From Arthrobacter zhangbolii (GTDB taxonomy: Bacteria; Actinomycetota; Actinomycetes; Actinomycetales; Micrococcaceae), in NCBI RefSeq assembly GCF_022869865.1, contig NZ_CP094984.1, positions 1,054,001 through 1,118,000 on the forward strand: a stretch of DNA of 64,000 nt, written 5' to 3'. A program made the position numbers and the translations under genes. A model generated the notes under the pieces. That model was not told the DNA's origin and ran no database searches. It worked only from the letters and a program-made list of their open reading frames with translations. This document shows, one piece after another, positions 19,464 through 27,059 of this stretch (position 1 is the first letter of the stretch; each line of letters starts with the position of its first letter).

Positions 19464-21335
19464 TTGGCACACCTGCTTGGTGCTGAGAACCTCAGCATTT
19501 CCTTTGGCACCCGCACCATCCTCGACGGCGTCTCCCTCGGCCTGGAGGAGGGCGACCGGATCGGCATGGTCGGACGCAACGGCGACGGCAAGTCCACGCT
19601 CATGAGCCTGCTGGCCGAACGCCAGACCCCGGACGAGGGCAGGGTCACCCGGCGCCGCGACGTCACCGTGGGCTACCTGGACCAGACGGACGTGCTGGAC
19701 GGGGACCTGACCGTCGGGCAGGCGATCGTGGGGGACGCCGCCGACTACGAGTGGGCCTCGAACCCCCGGATCCGTGACGTGATGAGCGGGCTGGTCCAGG
19801 AAGTGGACTGGAACTCACGGGTATCCTCCCTTTCCGGCGGCCAGAAGCGCCGGGTGGCGCTGGCCAAGCTGCTTACCGGCGACGACGACGTCATCATGCT
19901 TGACGAGCCCACCAACCACCTCGATGTGGAAGGCGTGGCGTGGCTGGCCCGGCACCTGAAGCAGCGCTGGCGCCCCACCGACGGCGGGCTGCTGGTAGTC
20001 ACCCACGACCGCTGGTTCCTGGACGAAATCTGCACCCGGACCTGGGAAGTCCACGACGCCGTCGTGGATCCGTTCGACGGCGGATACGCCGCCTATGTGC
20101 TGGCCCGCGCCGAACGGGACCGGATGGCCTCCGTGGTGGAGAGCAAACGCCAGCAGCTGGTGAAGAAGGAACTGGCCTGGCTGCGCCGGGGCGCGCCGGC
20201 ACGGACCGCCAAACCCAAGTTCCGCATTGAAGCAGCCAACAACCTCATCGCTGACGTGCCTGAACCGCGTGACACCCTGTCCCTGAATAAAATGGCCACC
20301 GCCCGGCTGGGCAAGGACGTGCTGGACCTGGAGAACGTGTCCCTGCGGTTCGGGGACATGGACCTCTTCAGGAACATCACCCTGCGCCTGGCGCCGGGGG
20401 AGCGGCTGGGACTGGTGGGCGTGAACGGCGCAGGGAAAACCACGCTGCTGCGGCTGCTGAACGGTGAGATCGAGCCCACTGCCGGCCGGCTGAAGCGCGG
20501 CAAGACCGTCCAGACGGCCGTGCTGTCCCAGGAAGTGCGCGAGCTGGATGAGGTCGCCGACCAGCGGGTCATCGAGGTCATTGAAAACGAAAAGCGCGTC
20601 TTCAATGTCGGCGGGCGCGAGCTCTCGGCCGGACAGCTGGTGGAACAGCTCGGGTTCTCGGCACAGCGCCAATGGACGCCCGTGAAGGAGCTCTCCGGCG
20701 GTGAGCGCCGCCGGCTGCAGCTGCTGAGGCTGCTGGTGGGCGAACCGAACGTACTGATGCTGGACGAACCCACCAATGACCTGGATACCGACACCCTCGC
20801 CGCGGTTGAGGACGTGCTGGACGGCTGGCCCGGCACCCTCGTAGTCGTCTCGCATGACCGCTATCTGCTCGAACGCGTGACGGACCACCAGATGGCCCTG
20901 CTCGGCGACGGGAAGCTGCGCGGACTGCCAGGCGGCGTGGATCAGTATTTGGAACTGCGGGAGCAGGCGCTGGCAGCGAATTCATCCTCTTCGACGGCGG
21001 CCCGCGGCTCTTCCCAGGCCGCCCGGGCAGCAGCCGCCGGTTCATCCCGCCCCGGCGCTGCAGGCGGCACCGCGACGGCTGTGGCAGCCGGCCCGGAGAT
21101 CTCCGAAGCCGAGAAGCGCGCAGCGAAAAAGGACCTCACCCGGATTGAGCGTCAGCTCAGCAAGCTGACGGCCCAGGCAGAGAAAATCAATGCGCAGATG
21201 AGCGAGGTGACCCAGCGTTCGGCCGGAGCCGATTTTGAACTGCTTGCCGAACTCAACACCAAGCTCCAGGCCGTGGCTGCGGAGCAGGAGGATCTGGAAA
21301 TGCAGTGGCTGGAGGCTTCCGAGCTGCTGGAATAG
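19464..21335 (+). CDS. ABC-F family ATPase (Uup/EttA-like, ribosome-associated)
   Basis: A 623-aa soluble protein with two ABC domains and no membrane part. Domain 1 has Walker A GRNGDGKST and signature LSGGQKRRVALAKLL; domain 2 has GVNGAGKTT and LSGGERRRLQLLRLL, both with MLDEPTN Walker B segments. An inter-domain linker (about 210-265) and a C-terminal charged coiled coil (about 545-623), preceded by a Ser/Ala-rich spacer, match Uup-like ABC-F proteins that act on the ribosome or on branched DNA. The start is a TTG at 19464, just six bases after the ispE stop; coupling is probable. Antibiotic-resistance function is possible in the family, but nothing here points to it. Confidence 0.92.
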   Translation: MAHLLGAENLSISFGTRTILDGVSLGLEEGDRIGMVGRNGDGKSTLMSLLAERQTPDEGRVTRRRDVTVGYLDQTDVLDGDLTVGQAIVGDAADYEWASNPRIRDVMSGLVQEVDWNSRVSSLSGGQKRRVALAKLLTGDDDVIMLDEPTNHLDVEGVAWLARHLKQRWRPTDGGLLVVTHDRWFLDEICTRTWEVHDAVVDPFDGGYAAYVLARAERDRMASVVESKRQQLVKKELAWLRRGAPARTAKPKFRIEAANNLIADVPEPRDTLSLNKMATARLGKDVLDLENVSLRFGDMDLFRNITLRLAPGERLGLVGVNGAGKTTLLRLLNGEIEPTAGRLKRGKTVQTAVLSQEVRELDEVADQRVIEVIENEKRVFNVGGRELSAGQLVEQLGFSAQRQWTPVKELSGGERRRLQLLRLLVGEPNVLMLDEPTNDLDTDTLAAVEDVLDGWPGTLVVVSHDRYLLERVTDHQMALLGDGKLRGLPGGVDQYLELREQALAANSSSSTAARGSSQAARAAAAGSSRPGAAGGTATAVAAGPEISEAEKRAAKKDLTRIERQLSKLTAQAEKINAQMSEVTQRSAGADFELLAELNTKLQAVAAEQEDLEMQWLEASELLE

Positions 21336-21338
21336 GAG

Positions 21339-22412
21339 CTAATCCAGCAGCCGCGGCAGGATATGTTCGCTGAGCAGCGGCGATAAATCGGTGCGCTCCG
21401 CCGCGGCTGCAGGCGAAATCCACAGGAGTTCCTCTATCTCCGCCGCAGCGGCCGGCTGCGGGCTCCCGGCGGGCAGGGTCCAGCCGAAAAGGCCGGCATC
21501 AATGAAGGTGTCCTCTTCATTGGCGGCGGGGCCGTACCAGTGCCCCAGATCCTCGAGGCCGGCGGCAGGGACAGCCAGTCCGAGCTCTTCGCCTACCTCG
21601 CGGGCCGCGGCAGCGGCAAACGATTCTCCGGGCTCAAGCTTGCCGCCGGGCTGCATGAACCGGCTGGTCCCGCGCTTGCGGACCAGCAGGATGCGGCCGG
21701 CGTCATCGCTCACCAGCACAGCCGAGATGCGCAGGACCGCCGGAGCGGTGTCCGGGAGGCCCCCGGCGGCCACGGCGGTGTCCATGTGGGAGAGCCGGGG
21801 ATCTTTCTGCAGGCCAGTCAGGCCGTTCCAGGACAGGTTCACCAAATGGGCAGCCACGGTTGCCTTGTCCGGAGTCCGGGAGTCCAGCCACCACTGTCCG
21901 GTCATGGCCACCATGCCCACCAGCATCTGGGCGTACATGCCGCCCACCTCGGCGCTGAGGCCGCGGCTGCCGAACTCCTTGGCCAGAATGTGTTCCACGT
22001 CCCGGGCAATCCGCGAGAGCAGCGTGGAGAAAGTGCCGTCGGGCTGGGACGGCGGTGCATCCCGGGTGAGAATCCGGAAACCGTCGGTGTGGTTCTCGAT
22101 GTAATCCAGCAGCGCATAGGCAGCCCGCTCCAACAGGACGCGGGGACCGAACGGGCCGGTCAGTGACTCGGTGATCACCTGCAGGAGACGGTTGAACTCG
22201 GCGTCCACCACCTCGGTGTAAAGCCCCTCCTTGGAGCCGAAATGCTCATACACCACGGGTTTGGACACGCCAGCCGCGGCGGCTATTTCTTCGATTGTTG
22301 CGCCGTCGAGACCGCGCAGGGCGAACAGGCTTCGTGCCACTTCGATCAGCTGGGCACGGCGCTGGACGCCGGTCATACGCAGCCGTGCGCCGCCGGCGGG
22401 AGTCTTTACCAC
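21339..22412 (-). CDS. TetR-type regulator fused to a Nudix hydrolase domain
   Basis: One uninterrupted frame encodes both halves. The N-terminal half is a TetR protein: ATIEEIAAAAGVSKPVVYEH is the helix-turn-helix, followed by a helical ligand domain to about residue 205. After KDPRLSHMD, a complete Nudix fold begins (PAVLRISAVLVSDD), and the Nudix box GX5EX7REVXEELGL is intact in GKLEPGESFAAAAAREVGEE. The Nudix part is similar to MutT-like pyrophosphohydrolases. The start is uncertain: GTG at 22412 is used; ATGs at 22466 and 22376 are possible. It is divergent from tRNA-Gln and convergent with the ABC-F gene, three bases apart. TetR and Nudix as one polypeptide is unusual; the Nudix part might sense or remove a nucleotide ligand (inference). 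Confidence 0.85.
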   Translation of the reverse strand: MVKTPAGGARLRMTGVQRRAQLIEVARSLFALRGLDGATIEEIAAAAGVSKPVVYEHFGSKEGLYTEVVDAEFNRLLQVITESLTGPFGPRVLLERAAYALLDYIENHTDGFRILTRDAPPSQPDGTFSTLLSRIARDVEHILAKEFGSRGLSAEVGGMYAQMLVGMVAMTGQWWLDSRTPDKATVAAHLVNLSWNGLTGLQKDPRLSHMDTAVAAGGLPDTAPAVLRISAVLVSDDAGRILLVRKRGTSRFMQPGGKLEPGESFAAAAAREVGEELGLAVPAAGLEDLGHWYGPAANEEDTFIDAGLFGWTLPAGSPQPAAAAEIEELLWISPAAAAERTDLSPLLSEHILPRLLD

Positions 22413-22483
22413 CGCTCCAGTGTACCCATCGGGCGGCGGGCCCCTCCGGTCAACTCGCGTACGCATCGGCTCCCGTGGCAGAC

Positions 22484-22489
22484 TAAACT
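22484..22489 (+). promoter_or_regulatory. Possible -10 element for tRNA-Gln
   Basis: TAAACT sits 30 bases before the mature tRNA start, at the right distance for a short precursor. No good -35 element can be seen. Confidence 0.35.
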
Positions 22490-22518
22490 CTTGTGTGCGT
22501 GGCAAGCCAGGCACATGA

Positions 22519-22590
22519 TCCGCCCTGGTGTAATGGCAGCACCCCGGCCTTTGGAGCCGTGGAGTATAGGTTCGAATCCTATGGGCGGAA
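22519..22590 (+). tRNA. tRNA-Gln (anticodon UUG)
   Basis: A full cloverleaf can be drawn: a seven-pair acceptor stem (TCCGCCC at 22519-22525 with GGGCGGA at 22583-22589), anticodon loop CTTTGGA containing TTG, and a T arm with GGTTCGAATCC. Position 73 is A and CCA is not encoded. It lies just before glmU, as in many actinobacteria including mycobacteria. The downstream glmU message may be processed from the same transcript. Confidence 0.96.
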
Positions 22591-22669
22591 CGCTGTGCTG
22601 CGGCACCCCTGGCGGGGAAGCCCGGCCGGCGACGCAGAGACCGCCCGTACCACCAAGGAGCGCCATTTC

Positions 22670-24178
22670 GTGACCACCAACGATGTCCTGACCAGCGGTA
22701 ATTCTGCGGAGGGGCTTGCAGCGGTCATTGTTCTTGCAGCCGGCGCCGGCACCCGGATGAAGTCCCGGACCCCGAAGATCCTGCACCCCGTGGGCGGCAT
22801 TTCAATGCTCGGACACGCCCTCGCCGCAGCATCGGCACTGCACCCGCGCTTCCTGGCCGTTGTGGTGCGCCACGAACGCGACATCGTGGCCGCGCATGCT
22901 GCCGGCCACGCACCGGCGGCCGTGATTGTTGACCAGGACGAGGTGCCGGGAACCGGGCGCGCCGTCCAGGTGGCTGTCTCAGCACTGGATGCCGTGAGCA
23001 CACTCGAAGGCACCGTAGTGGTTACCTACGGCGACGCACCCCTGCTGGAAGCGGACACCCTGCGCAGCCTGGTCGCCGTGCATGAAACAGACGGCAACGC
23101 AGTGACGGTGCTGACCGCCCGGCTGGCCGACCCCACCGGCTACGGACGGGTGCTGCGCGCCGAAGACGGCACGGTGACCGGCATCGTCGAGCACAAGGAC
23201 GCCACCGATGAACAGCGTGCGGTGGATGAGATCAACTCGGGAATCTACGCTTTCGACGCCGCCGTGCTGCGCGGCGCCCTGGAATCGGTCACCACGCAAA
23301 ACTCCCAGGGCGAGATGTACCTGACCGATGTCCTGGCCATCGCCCGGAATGCCGGTGGCCGGATCGCTGCCATGGTGACGGAGGATCAGTGGCAGGTGGA
23401 AGGGGCCAATGACCGGGTCCAGCTGGCCGCCCTGAACGCAGAACATAACCGGCGAATCCTGGAAAAGTGGATGCGTGCCGGGGTTACCATCACGGACCCC
23501 GCCACCACCTGGATCGATTCGACCGTAACCCTGGCCGAAGACGTCACCATCCTTCCCGGCACGCAGCTGCACGGGAGCACCAGTATCGCCCGTGACGCCG
23601 TCGTCGGCCCGGATACCACCCTGACGGACGTCCAGGTGGGCGAAGGCGCATCAGTGGTCCGCACGCACGGCAGCGACGCGGTCCTGGGTGCCGGTGCCAG
23701 CGTTGGTCCGTTCGCCTACCTGCGTCCCGGCACCGTGCTGGGCGTGAAGGGCAAGATCGGGACCTTCGTGGAAACCAAGAACGCCAACATCGGTGACGGC
23801 TCCAAGGTTCCCCACCTTTCCTATGTGGGGGACGCCACCATCGGTGAGCAGTCCAACATCGGTGCCGCCTCCGTTTTCGTCAACTACGACGGCGTCAACA
23901 AGCACCACACAACCATCGGATCGCACGTGCGGATGGGCAGCGACAACATGTATGTGGCGCCCGTCACCGTGGGCGACGGGGCGTACAGTGGAGCCGGAAC
24001 GGTGGTCCGCAAGGACGTCCCGGCCGGTGCCCTGGCCATCAATGTCGCCCCGCAGCGCAACCTGGATGGCTGGGTGCAGGCCAATCGGGCCGGCACCGCC
24101 GCCGCAGAGGCCGCCGCAGCGGCCCTTTCAGCTTCTTCCCCCACAGGTAACCCCACGCGAGAAAGCGACCACGAATGA
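22670..24178 (+). CDS. glmU: Bifunctional UDP-N-acetylglucosamine pyrophosphorylase / glucosamine-1-phosphate N-acetyltransferase
   Basis: A 502-aa bifunctional enzyme making UDP-GlcNAc for peptidoglycan and surface polysaccharides. The uridylyltransferase half has LAAGAGTRMKSRTPKILHP and VTYGDAPLL; the acetyltransferase half is a left-handed hexapeptide beta-helix with PFAYLRPGTVLG, VETKNA and NIGAASVFVNYDG. GTG at 22670 follows AAGGAG at 22655-22660. The stop overlaps the prs start (ATGA, 24175-24178). The Ala-rich C-terminal tail is typical of actinobacterial GlmU. Confidence 0.97.
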   Translation: MTTNDVLTSGNSAEGLAAVIVLAAGAGTRMKSRTPKILHPVGGISMLGHALAAASALHPRFLAVVVRHERDIVAAHAAGHAPAAVIVDQDEVPGTGRAVQVAVSALDAVSTLEGTVVVTYGDAPLLEADTLRSLVAVHETDGNAVTVLTARLADPTGYGRVLRAEDGTVTGIVEHKDATDEQRAVDEINSGIYAFDAAVLRGALESVTTQNSQGEMYLTDVLAIARNAGGRIAAMVTEDQWQVEGANDRVQLAALNAEHNRRILEKWMRAGVTITDPATTWIDSTVTLAEDVTILPGTQLHGSTSIARDAVVGPDTTLTDVQVGEGASVVRTHGSDAVLGAGASVGPFAYLRPGTVLGVKGKIGTFVETKNANIGDGSKVPHLSYVGDATIGEQSNIGAASVFVNYDGVNKHHTTIGSHVRMGSDNMYVAPVTVGDGAYSGAGTVVRKDVPAGALAINVAPQRNLDGWVQANRAGTAAAEAAAAALSASSPTGNPTRESDHE

Positions 24179-25158
24179 GCAGCGAAATCACCTCCAAGGG
24201 TGAAAAGAAGCTCGTCCTAGCCACAGGACGGGCCCATCCAGAGCTGGCAGAGGAAATTGCACGCTGCCTGGATACGGATCTGCTGCCGCTGGCTGCGTAT
24301 GACTTCGCCAACGGCGAGATCTACGTCCGGCCGAACGAGAGCGTGCGCGGTACCGACGCCTTCGTGATCCAGGCCCACCCGGCACCGCTGAACAACTGGC
24401 TGATGGAACAGCTGATCATGATCGACGCGCTCAAGCGGGCCTCGGCCCAGCGCATCACCGTGGTTTCCCCGTTCTACCCGTATGCCCGGCAGGACAAGAA
24501 GGGCCGCGGCCGCGAACCCATCTCCGCACGCCTGATCGCCGACCTGTACAAAACGGCCGGCGCGGACCGCATCATGAGCGTGGATCTGCACACCGCGCAG
24601 ATCCAGGGCTTCTTCGACGGTCCGGTGGATCACCTGATGGCCATCCCGCTGCTGGCTGATTACATCCGCACCCGGGTGGATGCCACCAACGTCACCGTGG
24701 TCTCCCCGGATACCGGCCGCGTCCGCGTTGCCGAGCAGTGGGCCGAACGCCTCGGCGGTGCGCCCCTCGCGTTCGTGCACAAGAGCCGCGACCTGACTGT
24801 GCCCAACCAGGCCGTGTCCAAGCAGGTAGTGGGACAGATCGAGGGCCGTACCTGCGTGCTCATCGACGACATGATCGACACCGGCGGAACCATTGCAGGT
24901 GCCGTACGCGTGCTGAAGGAAGCCGGCGCGAAGGATGTCATCATCGCCGCCACGCACGCCGTGCTCTCCGATCCTGCCGCACGGACGCTGGCTGAGTCCG
25001 GTGCGCGGGAAGTGGTGGTTACCAATACGCTGCCCATCCCTGCTGCCAAGCGGTTCGAGCAGCTCACCGTCCTCTCCATTGCGCCGATGATTGCCCGGGC
25101 CATCCGGGAAGTCTTCGAAGACGGATCAGTGACCAGCCTCTTCGACGGCAAGGTCTAA
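24175..25158 (+). CDS. prs: Ribose-phosphate pyrophosphokinase
   Basis: A 327-aa PRPP synthetase that transfers pyrophosphate from ATP to ribose 5-phosphate for nucleotide, histidine and tryptophan synthesis. Recognisable parts are FANGEIYVRPNESVRG, the ATP-binding PYARQDKKGRGREPISARL, the divalent-cation region DLHTAQIQGFFDGPVDHL and the PRPP loop VLIDDMIDTGGTI. It is translationally coupled to glmU, and a hairpin follows the stop. Length is normal. Confidence 0.97.
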   Translation: MSSEITSKGEKKLVLATGRAHPELAEEIARCLDTDLLPLAAYDFANGEIYVRPNESVRGTDAFVIQAHPAPLNNWLMEQLIMIDALKRASAQRITVVSPFYPYARQDKKGRGREPISARLIADLYKTAGADRIMSVDLHTAQIQGFFDGPVDHLMAIPLLADYIRTRVDATNVTVVSPDTGRVRVAEQWAERLGGAPLAFVHKSRDLTVPNQAVSKQVVGQIEGRTCVLIDDMIDTGGTIAGAVRVLKEAGAKDVIIAATHAVLSDPAARTLAESGAREVVVTNTLPIPAAKRFEQLTVLSIAPMIARAIREVFEDGSVTSLFDGKV

Positions 25159-25175
25159 GCGGTACCGCTGCGCAG

Positions 25176-25216
25176 ACAGGGCGCCCGTCCGGACTTCGGT
25201 TCGGGCGGGCGCCTGT
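25176..25216 (+). terminator. Hairpin after prs
   Basis: ACAGGGCGCCCG (25176-25187) pairs with CGGGCGCCTGT (25206-25216) apart from one bulged base, giving a GC-rich stem. There is no T-run, so it may end or attenuate transcription weakly. Confidence 0.5.
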
Positions 25217-25428
25217 GTGCTGGTAGCATTAAGCCCGATGCCTAGGCGAGGGAGCGGCCCGGAAGAATCCGGGCGGACTCCGTTATCGACGGTGGCTGGC
25301 AACTTCTGACCGTACAGGGACCGGATTCCCCCGTTCCGCATGCTGTACGGTGCACTGTTCCGAAACCGGCGCCTACGCCCATGGACAGCCGACACGGCAC
25401 CCACGGAACACCACATACAGGAGTAGCA
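25217..25428 (+). promoter_or_regulatory. Leader region of rplY with inverted repeat
   Basis: Upstream of rplY there is a 9-bp inverted repeat (ACCGTACAG at 25309-25317 and CTGTACGGT at 25343-25351, 25-base loop) and a smaller GC hairpin (CCCGG...CCGGG near 25258-25273). TAGCAT at about 25224 could be a -10 element. The region has no gene and probably forms a structured 5' leader of the kind seen before ribosomal protein genes; no known class is recognised. Confidence 0.35.
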
Positions 25429-26037
25429 ATGTCTGAGCAGAAGCTCGCAGGAACCACCCGCACCGACTTCGGCAAGGGAGCGGCCCGCAAGGCCCGCGTC
25501 GCCGGCCAGATCCCCGCTGTCATCTACGGCCACGGTGCCGACGTTATGCACATCCTGCTGCCCGCCAAGGCCACCACCCTGGCAGTCCGCACCTCCAACG
25601 CCCTGCTGGAGATCGACGTCGACGGCGAGTCCCACCTGGCCCTGGCCAAGGACATCCAGCGCGATCCGATCAAGCAGATCATCGAGCACATCGACCTCCT
25701 GACCGTCCGTAAGGGCGAAAAGGTCGAGGTTGAGGTCAATGTCCACGTAGAAGGCGAACTCGCCCCGGGCTCGGCCGTCTTCAACCAGGAAGCCAACACC
25801 GTCCTGGTTGCCGCAGACGCCACCAACCTGCCGGAGACCATCGTCGTCAGCATCGAAGGCCGCACCGCCGGCGAGCACATCTACGCCAAGGACCTGCAGC
25901 TGCCCTCCGGCGTCGAGCTGCTGCTTGATCCCGAGACCATGGTCATCAACATCTCCGAGTCCACTGTTCAGGATCTGGGCGAGTCCGCTGACGCCCCGGC
26001 CGAGGGCGACGTGGCCCCGGAAGTTGTCGAGAACTAA
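25429..26037 (+). CDS. rplY: 50S ribosomal protein L25 / general stress protein Ctc
   Basis: 202 aa. The N-terminal half is the L25 5S-rRNA-binding domain (RTDFGKGAARKARVAGQIPA, then VIYGHG), and the C-terminal half is the TL5/CTC beta domain, followed by an acidic Ala/Pro-rich tail. This is the long, two-domain form usual in actinobacteria. The ATG at 25429 has AGGAG at 25419-25423; an in-frame ATG at 25381 has no such site. The pth gene follows six bases later. Confidence 0.97.
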   Translation: MSEQKLAGTTRTDFGKGAARKARVAGQIPAVIYGHGADVMHILLPAKATTLAVRTSNALLEIDVDGESHLALAKDIQRDPIKQIIEHIDLLTVRKGEKVEVEVNVHVEGELAPGSAVFNQEANTVLVAADATNLPETIVVSIEGRTAGEHIYAKDLQLPSGVELLLDPETMVINISESTVQDLGESADAPAEGDVAPEVVEN

Positions 26038-26043
26038 TACCGC

Positions 26044-26628
26044 GTGAGCAGCAACACCTGGCTTGTAGCCGGGCTCGGGAACCCCGGGCCCGGCTACAGC
26101 CGTAACCGGCACAATGTCGGTCAGATGGTTCTGGATGAACTGGCCGCACGCATGGGTGGCAGGTTCAAATCCCACAAGTCACGTGCCCAGATTCTTGAAG
26201 GCAGGCTGGGGATCGGCGGCCCGCGGGTGGTCCTGGCCAAGCCGCTGACGTATATGAATCTCTCCGGCGGACCGGTCTCCGCCCTGTCCAAGTTCTTCGA
26301 CATTGATCCGGAGCAGATTGTCGCAGTCCATGACGAGATAGACATTCCGTTCAACACCATCAAGCTCAAGCGCGGCGGCGGCGAGGGCGGACACAACGGA
26401 CTGCGCGACATGAGCAAAGCCCTGGGTACCAAGGATTACCTGCGGGTCCGTGTGGGCGTCGGCCGCCCTCCGGGACGCATGGACACTGCCGACTATGTCC
26501 TCAAGGATTTCTCCGGCACGGAGGCAAAGGAACTTCCCTTCCTGGTAGGCGACGCTGCGGACGCAGTTGAGCTGCTCCTTTCCGAAGGGCTGACCGCCGC
26601 CCAGCAGAAGTTTCACACCAGCGCCTGA
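26044..26628 (+). CDS. pth: Peptidyl-tRNA hydrolase
   Basis: A 194-aa esterase that frees tRNA from prematurely released peptidyl-tRNA. Catalytic His23 is in NRHNVGQMV, Asp97 in VHDEIDIPF, and [10 protein letters not shown] and [12 protein letters not shown] are intact. GTG start at 26044, six bases after rplY, in a conserved rplY-pth pair. It is the last housekeeping gene before the regulator array. Confidence 0.97.
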   Translation: MSSNTWLVAGLGNPGPGYSRNRHNVGQMVLDELAARMGGRFKSHKSRAQILEGRLGIGGPRVVLAKPLTYMNLSGGPVSALSKFFDIDPEQIVAVHDEIDIPFNTIKLKRGGGEGGHNGLRDMSKALGTKDYLRVRVGVGRPPGRMDTADYVLKDFSGTEAKELPFLVGDAADAVELLLSEGLTAAQQKFHTSA

Positions 26629-27059
26629 CGCTGTCGCGGTGTAGGTAGCCGGCAGTCGAGAATGGGGTAGTTTTCCAGCGCCCGGAAGTCCGCCCGGCCA
26701 TTGTTTCGCTTCTGTAACGGGGCCTAAAATGGAACCAGCCGTTAGGGCTCCCAAAGCGGGGCCGGCGTCGGGAGGCCTCCGAGACTGGGCCACCCCCATC
26801 CCGGCGCCGGTCCCTTTAACACCGTCTCCTAGTGCGCCGCCTTTAGTCCATCCCTTAACGCACCGCCTTGGCGGGATTATTGCGGGTGTGCTTTGCAGGA
26901 CGTCGGTTTCCTCCCCCGGAACATGCGTTTGTATCTAGACGTGGCACGGGCGCAGGCGTATGCTCCAAGCCACTGAGCATACTGACCGGTAGCTACCGAT
27001 AGCTGTTGAATCCGTGATCCGGATGTCTCGCTAGCGTTTTTGGGGGCTGGGGCTGACCC
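26629..27059 (+). promoter_or_regulatory. Intergenic region before the first LAL regulator, with promoter and palindromes
   Basis: No gene is visible in these 431 bp. A sigma-70-like promoter reads TTGTTT (26701-26706), 18 bp spacer, TAAAAT (26725-26730). Nearer the gene are an 8-bp inverted repeat (GTATGCTC at 26958-26965, GAGCATAC at 26975-26982) and a perfect 12-bp palindrome CGGTAGCTACCG (26987-26998). The closely spaced repeats look like operators. A G-rich ribosome site lies just before the ATG at 27060. Confidence 0.5.
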
